Notes under the pieces: generated by a model
Seen by the model: the letters and a program-made list of their open reading frames with translations, nothing else
The model's database searches: none
What the model was told of the DNA's origin: nothing
Source of the DNA: Candidatus Nitrosotenuis cloacae
Lineage (GTDB): Archaea > Thermoproteota > Nitrososphaeria > Nitrososphaerales > Nitrosopumilaceae
DNA length: 64,000 bases
NCBI RefSeq assembly: GCF_000955905.1
Contig: NZ_CP011097.1
Location: forward strand, 186,001 to 250,000
Direction: 5' to 3'
In this document: piece by piece, positions 49,127 to 58,337 of the stretch
Layout: each line of letters begins with the position of its first letter
Position numbering within the stretch: position 1 is the stretch's first letter
Program-made: the position numbers and the translations under genes

Positions 49127-50091
49127 GCGTTTATGACTCCTTCTTTTACTTTGAGCATTCTTGATACCAAAAGATGTGCAACGATGTTAATTGCAATTGC
49201 AACCAACAACAAGGTAAATCCTATTCCAATCAATGCTGGCAAATGCAGTGATGCTGGCGAGGCCTCGATGAACTCGTTAGCTATTATGCTTGGCATTGTT
49301 TGCCCAGGTTGGAAAAGTGTTTGTGGAAATGCGTTTGGGCCTGTTGCATTACCAATCAGCATTGTTACTGCCATGGTCTCGCCAACTGCTCGACCTAGGC
49401 CCAAAATAGCTGCACCGATCAATCCTGTCTTTGCATATGGAAATATTGCCAGCTTGAACATTTCCCACTTTGTTGCACCGAGCATGTAGGCAGCCTCTTT
49501 TTGCATGTGTGGAACCGCCATCATTATCTCTCGAGAGACTGCAGAAATAGTAGGTATGATCATTATTGACAAAATTATGCTGGCACTGAAAATATCAAGA
49601 CCAAATGGGGCCGATGAGAAAAGCCAAACACTCTCACCAAAAGCATCATGCAATGGGTATTCTATGTTGTATAGCAGAAACTCTCTGAAAACCAGCAAGC
49701 CCCAAAATCCGTAAATTATGCTTGGAACTGCTGCCAGCAGATCAATTACTATAGAAAGTGGGCCTGCAATGAATTTTGGCGCCTGGGAGATAAACATGGC
49801 AATCCCAATACTCACTGGAACACCCATTGCCATGGCAAGGCCCGCCGTGACTAGGGTTCCCATAATGTATGGGGCAGCACCAAATGACTCTCTTCCCTCA
49901 ACGGCATTCCACTCTGCACCGATTATGAAACCGAGTCCCTCATGCTCCCAAACTAGGTGTGACTCTGAGTACAGTTGAAACACGATCAGCACAATTACTG
50001 CTAAAACATAGACTCCGGAAACTGTTGCAATTATTTTGAATATTTTGTCTGTGGGTATCCTACGCGTGGATCTTTGAGTGGCTAACAACAC
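49123..50091 (-). CDS. pstC: Phosphate ABC transporter permease
   Basis: The 322-residue membrane protein has about six helices. Its EAA-type coupling loop is KEAAYMLGATKWEMFKLAI, and AAVPSIIYGFWGLLVF matches PstC proteins. The start is GTG at 50089-50091. It is the first gene of the pst operon and is divergent from the AbrB-PhoU regulator across a 124-base region with a palindrome. Confidence 0.95.
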   Translation of the reverse strand: MLLATQRSTRRIPTDKIFKIIATVSGVYVLAVIVLIVFQLYSESHLVWEHEGLGFIIGAEWNAVEGRESFGAAPYIMGTLVTAGLAMAMGVPVSIGIAMFISQAPKFIAGPLSIVIDLLAAVPSIIYGFWGLLVFREFLLYNIEYPLHDAFGESVWLFSSAPFGLDIFSASIILSIMIIPTISAVSREIMMAVPHMQKEAAYMLGATKWEMFKLAIFPYAKTGLIGAAILGLGRAVGETMAVTMLIGNATGPNAFPQTLFQPGQTMPSIIANEFIEASPASLHLPALIGIGFTLLLVAIAINIVAHLLVSRMLKVKEGVINA

Positions 50092-50151
50092 CTTGGTTTT
50101 GTTGTTATTGTTTTATCTCGGATCACCATAGTCTACCTAGCAAACATAGTT

Positions 50152-50169
50152 CTATATTGATCAATATAG
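50152..50169. promoter_or_regulatory. 18-bp perfect palindrome between pstC and regulator
   Basis: CTATATTGATCAATATAG at 50152-50169 is a perfect palindrome in the divergent pst control region. It is a candidate phosphate-response operator. Confidence 0.6.
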
Positions 50170-50215
50170 TTTACAGACCAAACTAGTATTAGCTATCATT
50201 CATTTCAGTTGATCA

Positions 50216-51253
50216 GTGCAATCATTAGAAGACACAAAGCAGACTCGTCGAATACAGATTAGCGGCGGCTCGACCTATACAATATCGCTTCCAAAAAAAT
50301 GGATTGATGAGCTTGGAATAAAAAACGGCGATAACATGACAATAATAAAAAATTCAAACCGATCCTTGACGTTGTTTCCAGGATCAGACAATGAGAGGCC
50401 TACAAAAAAAGCCATATTCACAATCAGCCAGAAAGACTCTGAAGAGTCCATTAGGCGCAAAATAGTCGCGTTATATCTTACTGGATACAAGACCATTCAG
50501 GTTACATCAAAGGGAGTCAAAATTTTGCCAGAGCATTCTCGACTCATAAAGGATCTGGTTCGCAAATCCATGATTGGAACGGAAATAGTCGAGTCGGATT
50601 CTGAATCAATAACAATACAAATTCTGACCAGGCTGCCAGAGCTGACATTTGATGTGGCACTAAAGAGAATGTATCTGATGACTGCAAACATGCACCGCGA
50701 GGCAATGGATGCACTCAAAAAATTTGACATTGAATATGGCGAGGAAGTGGTGAGGATGGATGATGAGGTGGACAGATTTAGCCTATACATGATGCGAACA
50801 CTGATCATGGCAATCCAAAACTCTAGCATGTTGTATGATGTGGGATTGGAGCGACCATCTGATTGCCTCAACTATCGCACTGTAATATCGCGAATAGAGA
50901 GAATCGCAGATCATGCGGCATTGATTGCCAAGAGAATAAAGTTTCTAAAAGAACCATTAGAGCCAAAAATCCTCAAGGAACTGGAATCACTTAGCAACGA
51001 TGCAATCACTTGCTTTGAGAATTCCATATCGGCGCTGGCAAAAAAAGACCACATTCTAGCAGAAAAGGTGGCTGCAAACATTATCCAAGTCGTGGAAAAG
51101 GAAAAAGAACTCATGTATGGAATGAAGGAATCAAAAAACTCTACCATTGTCAAGTTTACCCTAGAAGACATTAGGAGAACTGCTGAATATTCCAGCGATA
51201 TAATAGAAACCGTGGTCAATGAGACCATTCATAACGTAATTAATGAAAAATAA
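50216..51253 (+). CDS. AbrB-domain PhoU-like phosphate uptake regulator
   Basis: The 345-residue protein begins with a SpoVT/AbrB swapped-hairpin DNA-binding domain (TRRIQISGGSTYTISLPKKW, then GDNMTIIKNSNRSLTLFP). It continues with two PhoU repeats (about 120-340) containing DDEVDRFSLYMMR and RIERIADHAALIAKRI. This archaeal architecture couples phosphate sensing to transcription. The start is GTG. It is divergent from the pst operon and probably controls it through the palindrome. Confidence 0.9.
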   Translation: MQSLEDTKQTRRIQISGGSTYTISLPKKWIDELGIKNGDNMTIIKNSNRSLTLFPGSDNERPTKKAIFTISQKDSEESIRRKIVALYLTGYKTIQVTSKGVKILPEHSRLIKDLVRKSMIGTEIVESDSESITIQILTRLPELTFDVALKRMYLMTANMHREAMDALKKFDIEYGEEVVRMDDEVDRFSLYMMRTLIMAIQNSSMLYDVGLERPSDCLNYRTVISRIERIADHAALIAKRIKFLKEPLEPKILKELESLSNDAITCFENSISALAKKDHILAEKVAANIIQVVEKEKELMYGMKESKNSTIVKFTLEDIRRTAEYSSDIIETVVNETIHNVINEK

Positions 51254-51278
51254 TTAAAAAGAAAAACTGATTTTTCTT

Positions 51279-51887
51279 TTATTCGTATGGTTTTCTGTTT
51301 TGTTCTTCTTTGATCATTGCATCCAAGAGAGGATTTTCTGCGTGGTATCCGCCACATCCAATAGTGAATGTGTCAGTTACTGCAAAGCCGGTCTTTCCGC
51401 CTGTAGTATATCCTTCCTCGTTATCGGTTCTTGTGTCTACTTTGTAGTTTACGATATTACATCTGTCATATTGTAGAACTCTAACTGGTTCTCCTGCTTG
51501 CAATAGATCGACTCTCACTTTGAAATCAAAGTAATCGCCAGTTTGACGTCCATCAAGACCATTTGCTTGGACTTCGTCTACTGCTGCATAGAGGTATGGC
51601 GTACCACCTGCAATCTTTGTCAGAGTGAACTCTGGTGATGTTCCTCGTCCGTTATTTCCAAATCCCTGTGTTTGTGAGATCAGCTGGAAATCAGCTACTT
51701 CTGTTTTGTCACCGAATGTGAACGTTGCAGTTGGACTGATTCCCTCTGCAAACAAATAGACATTGTTACCTTTTGGTGCATCAGCTGCTTGTATGCTGTC
51801 AGTTTGTGACAGACTCACAATCAATCCGATTGATGCAATTGCAAGGACTGCAATGATTGAAGTCTTTTTCATATTTTGTGTGTTCAT
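51279..51887 (-). CDS. Secreted protein of unknown function
   Basis: The 202-residue protein has a signal peptide (IIAVLAIASIGLIVSL) and a mature beta-rich part with two cysteines, DRCNIVNYKV and TIGCGGYHAENP. The C-terminus is charged. It lies between the phosphate regulator and pstS, so it might respond to phosphate, but no motif supports a function. It is convergent with the regulator. Confidence 0.7.
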   Translation of the reverse strand: MNTQNMKKTSIIAVLAIASIGLIVSLSQTDSIQAADAPKGNNVYLFAEGISPTATFTFGDKTEVADFQLISQTQGFGNNGRGTSPEFTLTKIAGGTPYLYAAVDEVQANGLDGRQTGDYFDFKVRVDLLQAGEPVRVLQYDRCNIVNYKVDTRTDNEEGYTTGGKTGFAVTDTFTIGCGGYHAENPLLDAMIKEEQNRKPYE

Positions 51888-51957
51888 TGTGGGTGTTTTG
51901 ATATTACTATACTAAAAAAGAATCTTTATTGATTTGGTATGGTATGGTCTTACCCAT

Positions 51958-52084
51958 ATACTATATAGTTCAAAGCCAAAATTTGCCTTATCAAAGCAAA
52001 AATCAAAGATAGATTAATTCAAACTATATAGAAACTAGAGATTCACGTAAAAAATGTAATCTATGTCGATTATTTGTATATAAC
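51958..52084 (+). promoter_or_regulatory. pstS promoter region with ACTATATAG sites
   Basis: The 218-base gap contains ACTATATAGT at 51960-51969 and AACTATATAG at 52022-52031. A TATA element, GTATATAAC, lies at 52076-52084, about 25 bases before the pstS ATG. The ACTATATAG sites may be operator copies; another AACTATATAG lies near 55484. Confidence 0.45.
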
Positions 52085-52105
52085 AAACAACTCGATTCTA
52101 TACCA

Positions 52106-53485
52106 ATGAAGAAAACACTATCTGTAGTACTTAGTCTGATTCTTATGGCCGGCGTTTATACCCCACTGGCAGATGCAGCACAGGGACCAGAACCACCAAA
52201 GTCTGATAAACAATTTCAGATAAACGGCGCAGGAGCTACATTCCCATTCCCACTGATTGATACATGGAGAGTAGAATACAACAAACTATACTCTAACATA
52301 AATCTGAACTACCAGTCCATTGGTAGCGGCGGTGGAGTAAAGCAGCACACTGAAAAAACCGTGAACTTTGGAGCATCTGATGCACCACTGACTCCATCTG
52401 AGCGGGAACTTGTTCCGGGAACAATGCACATACCAGAAGCAATAGGATCCGTAGTTTTGGCATATTACATTCCCGAAGTCCCACAAAGTGGACTAAAGCT
52501 GACTGGTGAGATGGTTGCCGACATTTATCTTGGCAAGATAAAAAGATGGAATGATCCAAAAATCCAAGAGGCAAACCCTGATCTCAAACTTCCAGACAGA
52601 CCAATTCTTGTGACTAGAAGATCTGATGGTTCTGGAACGACCTATGTCTTTACTGACTATCTCTCAAAGGTAAGTCCTGAATGGGATAAAAAAGTAGGCA
52701 AAGGAAAAAGTGTTGCATGGCCAACCGGTGTTGGCGCTGCAGGAAACGAAGGAGTCGCATGGGCTACTAGAAACACAAAATATGCAATTGGATATGTTGA
52801 GCTTGCTTATGCAAAGGCAAACGAAATGACCGTTGCGTATTTGCAAAATGGTGACAAGACCAAGTTTGTAGAGCCTACGTTTGACACCGTTTTTGAAGGC
52901 GCAAAGGCATTTCCGGTAGAGAAAATACCGAAACCAGAGGCGGATTGGAGCCAAGTAAGCATGATCCTATCGCCTGGCGAGAATTCGTATCCTATAGTGA
53001 GTTTTACGTATCTTTTGGTGTATGAGGACATTAACCAAGCAATCTCGGACAAAGAGATGGCAAAGGCATTCGTCCACATGCTACACTGGATGATAACTGA
53101 CGGACAAAAATTCTCAAAACCACTGGGCTATGTGCCGCTGCCTGAGAACATTCAGGAGCTTGGTAAGCAGGGAATCTCTAGGATCAAGTTCGATGGCGAA
53201 CATCTCTGGGTCTATGGTTCTGCAAAGACTGATGCAGCAAAATCTGATGTAAAATCAGATACTAAGGTCGACAAAAAGGATATCAAAAAGGACACTAAGA
53301 AAGACACCAAGAAAACAGACAAGAAAAAGACAGACAAAAAGGACATCAAGAAAACAGACAAGAAAAAGACAGACAAAAAGGACATCAAGAAAACAGACAA
53401 GAAAAAGACAGAAAAAAAAGATATCAAGAAAAAGACAATCAAAAAACCTGTAAAAACAACAACCAGCAAGACTGGCAGCAAGTGA
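52106..53485 (+). CDS. pstS: Phosphate-binding protein with lysine-rich tail
   Basis: The 459-residue protein has a signal peptide ending near PLADA, then a periplasmic-type phosphate-binding fold. Binding segments are INGAGATFPFPLIDTW, SIGSGGGVKQ, GASDAPLT and RSDGSGTTYVFTDYLS. The last 70 residues are a KKTDKKKTDKKDIKK-type repeat tail not found in bacterial PstS. It may interact with the S-layer or surface polymers. The protein captures phosphate for PstCAB encoded 2 kb to the left. Confidence 0.94.
   Translation: MKKTLSVVLSLILMAGVYTPLADAAQGPEPPKSDKQFQINGAGATFPFPLIDTWRVEYNKLYSNINLNYQSIGSGGGVKQHTEKTVNFGASDAPLTPSERELVPGTMHIPEAIGSVVLAYYIPEVPQSGLKLTGEMVADIYLGKIKRWNDPKIQEANPDLKLPDRPILVTRRSDGSGTTYVFTDYLSKVSPEWDKKVGKGKSVAWPTGVGAAGNEGVAWATRNTKYAIGYVELAYAKANEMTVAYLQNGDKTKFVEPTFDTVFEGAKAFPVEKIPKPEADWSQVSMILSPGENSYPIVSFTYLLVYEDINQAISDKEMAKAFVHMLHWMITDGQKFSKPLGYVPLPENIQELGKQGISRIKFDGEHLWVYGSAKTDAAKSDVKSDTKVDKKDIKKDTKKDTKKTDKKKTDKKDIKKTDKKKTDKKDIKKTDKKKTEKKDIKKKTIKKPVKTTTSKTGSK
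53309..53425 (+). repeat. Three 39-bp tandem repeats in the pstS tail
   Basis: A 39-base unit encoding KKTDKKKTDKKDI is repeated three times at 53309-53347, 53348-53386 and 53387-53425. The first two are identical and the third is slightly changed. Slippage could alter the tail length. Confidence 0.85.
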
Positions 53486-53505
53486 CACCCACTTAGCTGA
53501 TACAT

Positions 53506-54063
53506 CTACATTTTTCTTAATAGAGTGAATCTTGATTTTTTGGGATCAATCTCTTCGTGCATATCCACATTGCTGATTATTTTGACTCGATGATCCAGCC
53601 AGTGTTTTTTCATATTTCTATAATGCATATCTGGATTGTCGTTTATTGTTTCTTCATTTTCAGAAAATAATTCAATGTTGAAAATGTATTTTTTTGATAC
53701 GCGAAATAACTCATCTATTGCTTTTTTGATGTCTTGTACATCTACATAATTAAAGAGATTCCTTGTAAATACTAGATCTATTGAATCGCTCCCAAATGGG
53801 ATTGATGTGATGTTGCCTGTCTTAAAACTAAATTTTGGTAGATTCTCTTTTGCGAGTGTTATAGCCATATCTGATGTATCTATTCCATTAACATTCATCT
53901 CATCTGGGAATAATTTCAGATCATTTCCTGCACTGCACCCTATCTCCAAAACACTTTGGACTCGCAGGGAAACTACCAAATCTCTGATGAATTTTGACAT
54001 TTCACCGTTGTACTGAGTAAGATGATCCTTTGCGTATTGGTCCCAGTAGTCTAATGCTGGCAT
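53506..54063 (-). CDS. Class I SAM-dependent methyltransferase
   Basis: The 185-residue protein has a Rossmann-like methyltransferase core: VLEIGCSAGNDLKLFP is motif I, NVNGIDTSDMAI motif II, ITSIPFGSDSIDLVFTRNLF motifs III-IV, and IKKAIDELFRVSKKYIF follows. The substrate is not recognisable. It overlaps the end of a tiny cysteine-rich gene by 13 bases and is probably co-transcribed with it. Confidence 0.85.
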   Translation of the reverse strand: MPALDYWDQYAKDHLTQYNGEMSKFIRDLVVSLRVQSVLEIGCSAGNDLKLFPDEMNVNGIDTSDMAITLAKENLPKFSFKTGNITSIPFGSDSIDLVFTRNLFNYVDVQDIKKAIDELFRVSKKYIFNIELFSENEETINDNPDMHYRNMKKHWLDHRVKIISNVDMHEEIDPKKSRFTLLRKM

Positions 54064-54215
54064 TGGCAGGCAACCATCTTTGTATCAAAGGTGCAGTCAT
54101 GTGGGCCATCGGACATGGCATCTGTCGGAATTTCTTTCATGCACTCAGAGTGTCTGCCCTTTTTGCAAAACCAGCAAATGTGTTCTGCAGTACCGCCAAC
54201 TGAGCACGAATCCAT
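54051..54215 (-). CDS. Small cysteine/histidine-rich protein
   Basis: The 54-residue ORF has eight cysteines or histidines in pairs: DSCSVGGTAEHICWFCKKG, HSECMKE, and HDCTFDTKMVACQCQH. This suggests a small metal-binding domain. It starts with ATG at 54213-54215 and overlaps the methyltransferase gene. The reading frame is free of stops and fits a real product, though family is unknown. Confidence 0.6.
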   Translation of the reverse strand: MDSCSVGGTAEHICWFCKKGRHSECMKEIPTDAMSDGPHDCTFDTKMVACQCQH

Positions 54216-54251
54216 GGTATGATGTGGTAAAATCTGTAAAAAAACCTAGTT

Positions 54252-55166
54252 CTAGACGTATTGCAGCCACTGGATGAATCGCTCGTCTTTGCCCATGGCT
54301 ACATCCATGAATGATTTTTGCAGTGTCTTTGTGATGTTGCCCATCTTACCATCTGATATGGTAACATCATCGACTTGGGCAACGGATTTTACCTCGGCGG
54401 CAGTTCCTGTCATGAATATCTCGTCTGCTGAATACAGGTCATCCCGCTCTAGTTCGCGCTCTGTTAGCTCCATGCCATCTGATTTTATTATCTGAATTAC
54501 GCTATCACGAGTGATTCCTGCGAGGCATCCTGAGCTTAATGGTGGTGTAAAGATTTGGCCGTCCTTTACTACGAAAATGTTCTCAGCGCTCCCTTCAGCT
54601 ATCTTTCCATAATGGTTTAGCATGATTGCCTCATCGTATCCGTTTTTGAGTGCCTCCACTCTGGCAAGCGCTGCATTTGCATAGTTTGATGCTGCCTTTG
54701 CCTGCATTGGCTGTGACCTGGAGTCAATTCTAATCCAGCTAGAGATCTTGCACTTGGCACCTGTCTGTTTTCCTGCCTTTGATTCACCCATCTTCCACTC
54801 CCAACATGCAATGGAGACATCGACCTTGTTTGGGGTGGGTGTGAGGCCCATAGTGCCATATCCGTAATATGCCAATGGCCTGATGTAGCATTCCTTTAGC
54901 GAGCTTGCCTTTACTGTTCTTATGATGGCGTCCATTATCTGTGGTTTGGTAAACTCCATCTTCATAGAATACAGCTTGGCTGATCGAAAGAACCTATCAA
55001 CATGCTCTGGTAAACGAAATATGGCAGAGCCACTTGGTGTATCATAACACCTGATTCCCTCAAAGACTGCCGTTGAATAGTGTAATGCGTGGGTCAGAAC
55101 ATGGACCTTTGCGTCCTTGAATGGCACCAATTTTCCATTCATCCATATTTTTCCCACTTCTTTCAT
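54252..55166 (-). CDS. ilvE: Branched-chain amino acid aminotransferase
   Basis: From the ATG at 55164-55166 the protein is 304 residues of the fold-type IV aminotransferase family. It has KIWMNGKLVPFKDAKVHVLTHALHY at the N-terminus, the catalytic lysine in ASNYANAALARVEALKNG-type context, EGSAENIFVVKDG and SGCLAGITRDSVI. It catalyses the last step of leucine, isoleucine and valine synthesis. A TTTTTTAATT box about 25 bases upstream fits a leaderless start; an ATG eight codons earlier would lie in that promoter. Confidence 0.93.
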   Translation of the reverse strand: MKEVGKIWMNGKLVPFKDAKVHVLTHALHYSTAVFEGIRCYDTPSGSAIFRLPEHVDRFFRSAKLYSMKMEFTKPQIMDAIIRTVKASSLKECYIRPLAYYGYGTMGLTPTPNKVDVSIACWEWKMGESKAGKQTGAKCKISSWIRIDSRSQPMQAKAASNYANAALARVEALKNGYDEAIMLNHYGKIAEGSAENIFVVKDGQIFTPPLSSGCLAGITRDSVIQIIKSDGMELTERELERDDLYSADEIFMTGTAAEVKSVAQVDDVTISDGKMGNITKTLQKSFMDVAMGKDERFIQWLQYV

Positions 55167-55251
55167 AGAATGTCGGAAATGTGGCACCAATTAAAAAATT
55201 ATCCTATGTCACCACGCACAACTAAATACTGGAATCTGGTATAGTCATACC

Positions 55252-55452
55252 GTGGAGATAGCGTCATCTGTAATATCCATGGCACTTGTAGTAGCGGGGT
55301 TAATTGGGCAGGGCTTTGAGATGAAAAAGATCCGAGCCTCAATTAGAACAGATGAGCAGCTAAGCCCAAAGAATGTGTTTTTGGACAAGCGTAATCTCAA
55401 ATGGTATGCGCTGATTGGAGCAGGCCTGATTCTTAGTTTTATGAAATTCTGA
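55252..55452 (+). CDS. Small membrane protein
   Basis: The 66-residue protein starts with GTG, has one hydrophobic helix at each end (SVISMALVVAGLIGQGF and WYALIGAGLILSFMKF) and a charged middle (KKIRASIRTDEQLSPKN). No function is evident. It is divergent from ilvE. The following 184 bases to the aspartate kinase stop hold only very short frames and an AACTATATAG site near 55484. Confidence 0.6.
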   Translation: MEIASSVISMALVVAGLIGQGFEMKKIRASIRTDEQLSPKNVFLDKRNLKWYALIGAGLILSFMKF

Positions 55453-55636
55453 TTTGTGCCTAGCTCGCAAAAAATTCTAGATGAACTATATAGATCAGGT
55501 CTAAATATTGCGATCGCCTATTATAATCAGCGCGTGTTTTGGGTAACGCCGGGCTAATTCTAGACTATGGCCCATGAACAAACCCAGCATGGCACTCTTG
55601 GAATACCAAGGGCGCCATATGCGATTTGTACTGCAT

Positions 55637-57052
55637 TCAGGAGAAGGTGATTTTTGACCTTTCTGAATGAACAGCACGAATCGCTGTTTCTATATTATTT
55701 GCGGAATCGTCAACCACTATGATGACTCGTGAGGTCTCTTCCTGCGCATCCATGTTTAGTATGTTGAGGCCTGCTTCTCCAATTCTGGAGCTTGCTTTTG
55801 ATACAATTTGGTGGACGCGCCACATTTGATCACCAATAAGTGTGATTACACCCCTGTTGTACTGTATAGTAGCTAGTGGGTCAAATCCAAGGAAATAGCG
55901 CTCGTTTCGCTTGATGTAATCGGCATCCAAAAATAATATCCTTGTAAATTCAATATCATCTTTGGTAAATGGCGATAAAATGACAAACTCGGAATAACGT
56001 TTTTCCTTTTCCAGTGATTCCAAGAGTGTTTCTGCTGCCAGGCTTTCTATTTTTAGGATGGCACAGTTTTTCTTGCCAGTCACTATCTTTAGCGGGTGGC
56101 CGTTCTGGTTATCTGACTTGCGTAAAATGGTAGTGGTCTTGTTTGGGTCTTTCATGTTGGTGATTATAATTGGCATGTCCACTCCGTTTTCCAAAATCTC
56201 TTTGATTGCAATTGGGTCCAATATCTTCATGCCAAACATGCCTGCAATTCTTGCCTCATTGTATGACAGATATGTAATGTCTTCTAGCTCATTTGTTACT
56301 ACTCTTGGATCTGCAGATACTACGGCACTATCTTTTTCAAAGTCGATTCGAGTGTCATATTTTTTGTGAAACAAAATTCCAAGATCAGCAGCTGTTCTAT
56401 CTGAGCCTCCACGCTCATATGTGGTTTCAATGCCGTCGACTGTCTTTCCGATAAATCCACCAATGGATACTACTTGGTTGTTTTTGACCAGTTCTTCCAG
56501 TGGTCCCAATCTTGCTGCCGATTCTGAGGCCAAGAAATTAGTTGACTCTATGTTATTGTCTGTAATGATGGGCCAGCTGTCATAGCTTGCCGCACCTGAT
56601 TTGAGCCCATTGCTTCTCAGAATGTAGCTCATCACATTAGACATGAGTATCTCACCGGAAAATGCAAGTGCCCTTGAACGTGTATCATCCGCAAAAGAGT
56701 GCTTTTCCTTTGCATCTGAGAATGCTTGTAGCGCTTTATCCAAAAATGAGTCAATCACCTTTTGGCATTCTGGTCTGTATTGGTCTGAGACGGAAGACAG
56801 AATTTTTGCGTATGATTGTTTGATTGGGGTAATGTCTGGAATGTTTCCTTCCTCTGACTTTCTGCCAATCAATAATGCTAGATCTGTTAATGACTTTCTT
56901 TTACCTTCGTGGATGGTGAGTGGTGCAGAAAAAACCGCAATTACCTTGGAGTCCTGCGTTAGCTGCTTTATTCTTGATATTATGTCTGATACAAACTCGC
57001 CATCAATCCCGCTTGCACTTCCGCCAAACTTTGCAACAATTAGTCTTTCCAA
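55637..57052 (-). CDS. Aspartate kinase
   Basis: The 471-residue enzyme begins with the kinase motif VAKFGGSAS and has FSGEILMS, TYERGGSDRTA for substrate binding and two C-terminal ACT domains (about 320-470) for allosteric control. It phosphorylates aspartate at the entry to lysine, threonine and methionine synthesis. The start is TTG at 57050-57052. It is followed on the same strand by no other gene within 450 bases. Confidence 0.93.
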   Translation of the reverse strand: MERLIVAKFGGSASGIDGEFVSDIISRIKQLTQDSKVIAVFSAPLTIHEGKRKSLTDLALLIGRKSEEGNIPDITPIKQSYAKILSSVSDQYRPECQKVIDSFLDKALQAFSDAKEKHSFADDTRSRALAFSGEILMSNVMSYILRSNGLKSGAASYDSWPIITDNNIESTNFLASESAARLGPLEELVKNNQVVSIGGFIGKTVDGIETTYERGGSDRTAADLGILFHKKYDTRIDFEKDSAVVSADPRVVTNELEDITYLSYNEARIAGMFGMKILDPIAIKEILENGVDMPIIITNMKDPNKTTTILRKSDNQNGHPLKIVTGKKNCAILKIESLAAETLLESLEKEKRYSEFVILSPFTKDDIEFTRILFLDADYIKRNERYFLGFDPLATIQYNRGVITLIGDQMWRVHQIVSKASSRIGEAGLNILNMDAQEETSRVIIVVDDSANNIETAIRAVHSERSKITFS

Positions 57053-57080
57053 GTAAGATAATTTGAAATCAAAACCACTT

Positions 57081-58133
57081 TTAAGGATTCGTGCTGATGT
57101 GATTTAGTATTATTTGAGCTGCTTTTTTTGCGCCATCAGTTTGGGCTTGCGCCCTCTCTGATTCTATTTTTTGTGGAATTAGTGATTCTAGCTTGTTGAT
57201 GTCCTCAAAGGAGTAACCAACTGATCTTGCATTGTCTTCCTGCTCAAAGTGGCCCTTGATTGGAATAAATATTCCAGGCGTGCCATATGCACTTGATTCG
57301 TCTATTGTAGATTTTCCTGCCAATGAGATGACCAAGTCTGATGCGTAAATGATCTCATGCAAGTTGTTTACAAATCCCAAATTTCTAATACTTGCATTTT
57401 GTATTTTCAGTGCAGGTCCTGAAATCAAAATTATATCATAGTCTTTTAGCTTTGGTGATATTTCCAATACTTTATCGACTAGGAATTTTCCCGCATCTGT
57501 TCCGCCAACGCTGACTGTAATGGTATTTTTATCAAAAGCAAATCTCTTTCTTAGCTCGTCTCTTGTATGTTTAGTCTGCCGCACAATTGGGCCCACACGT
57601 CTGATGTTATTTTCGTCTGGGCCTGTCTCTGGCATTATCACCGTGTGGCAATTTTGTATTATCTGCTTCATGGACTGGTTCATCTTTTTTTCGATCATGC
57701 TTCCGATTCCTTTTGTGAAATTGGTCTCCAAAATGTCCGTGATAAGTATGGTTGGTATTTTTTTTTGCTGAGCAATTGTCAGTGAGGCAAAATCTTCATC
57801 ACTGACTACAATCTTTGGTGACTCATCATTGATGAATTTTTGAGATATTTTTTTGCAGTCCTTGTAATATTGATAGTAATTCCAAATCCACCTGAGTGAA
57901 CCTTTGAGTGCACCGTTTTGTACATCAAAGTTTGGAGGCGCGTATTTGTCATTTACCAAAAATCCATATTCTGAGATGAGCTTTGCCGCACCAATTCCAG
58001 TCACAAATTTGGTTGAAGTTCTGTCCAAAAAATCTGCAATTGCTACATCGCGAGTTGCATGCCCAAGACCAATCGGGCTGCAAAAAAATCCTACATCTGT
58101 GCGGTTCAATGATTTTTGTGTAGACTCTCTCAA
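57081..58133 (-). CDS. GT-B fold glycosyltransferase (MurG/GT28-like)
   Basis: The 350-residue protein has an N-terminal SPIGLGHATRDVAIAD loop typical of MurG-like glycosyltransferases and ITVSVGGTDAGK at the start of the second domain. Donor-binding LHEIIYASDLVISLAGKSTIDESSAYGTP follows, with PIKGHFEQEDNA. It probably transfers a sugar from a nucleotide donor to a lipid, protein or polysaccharide; the acceptor is not visible. It precedes aspartate kinase with a 28-base gap, so the two may be in one operon. Confidence 0.85.
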   Translation of the reverse strand: MRESTQKSLNRTDVGFFCSPIGLGHATRDVAIADFLDRTSTKFVTGIGAAKLISEYGFLVNDKYAPPNFDVQNGALKGSLRWIWNYYQYYKDCKKISQKFINDESPKIVVSDEDFASLTIAQQKKIPTILITDILETNFTKGIGSMIEKKMNQSMKQIIQNCHTVIMPETGPDENNIRRVGPIVRQTKHTRDELRKRFAFDKNTITVSVGGTDAGKFLVDKVLEISPKLKDYDIILISGPALKIQNASIRNLGFVNNLHEIIYASDLVISLAGKSTIDESSAYGTPGIFIPIKGHFEQEDNARSVGYSFEDINKLESLIPQKIESERAQAQTDGAKKAAQIILNHISTNP

Positions 58134-58165
58134 AGTTTAAATGGTTTCTGAAAAGGAATTTTGCT

Positions 58166-58243
58166 GGGCTCATGGTCCAGATCGGTTATGACGTCGCCCT
58201 TACACGGCGAAAATCCAGGGTTCAAATCCCTGTGGGCCCACCA
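58166..58243 (+). tRNA. tRNA-Val (anticodon TAC), CCA encoded
   Basis: The sequence folds as a cloverleaf with acceptor GGGCTCA/TGGGCCC containing one T-G pair, anticodon stem TCGCC/GGCGA with loop CTTACAC and anticodon TAC. The T stem is CAGGG/CCCTG with loop TTCAAAT. Discriminator A is followed directly by CCA. The 3' end is repeated at 59037-59052, bounding a small insertion. Confidence 0.92.
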
Positions 58244-58337
58244 TTTTCAGGGGTTCATATACAATGATTATGACCAGCCGTGCCCCAAACAGATCTAGAA
58301 TTTGTAAATTAGAAATCATACTACCTTAATACATAAT

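Noticed and set aside
53212-53505. Hydrophobic minus-strand ORFs opposite the pstS tail
   Set aside because: They arise only because the lysine-rich repeats read as phenylalanine/leucine-rich sequence on the other strand.
55453-55636. Short ORFs (about 27-34 residues) between the small membrane protein and aspartate kinase
   Set aside because: They are too short, lack motifs and have no clear start signals.
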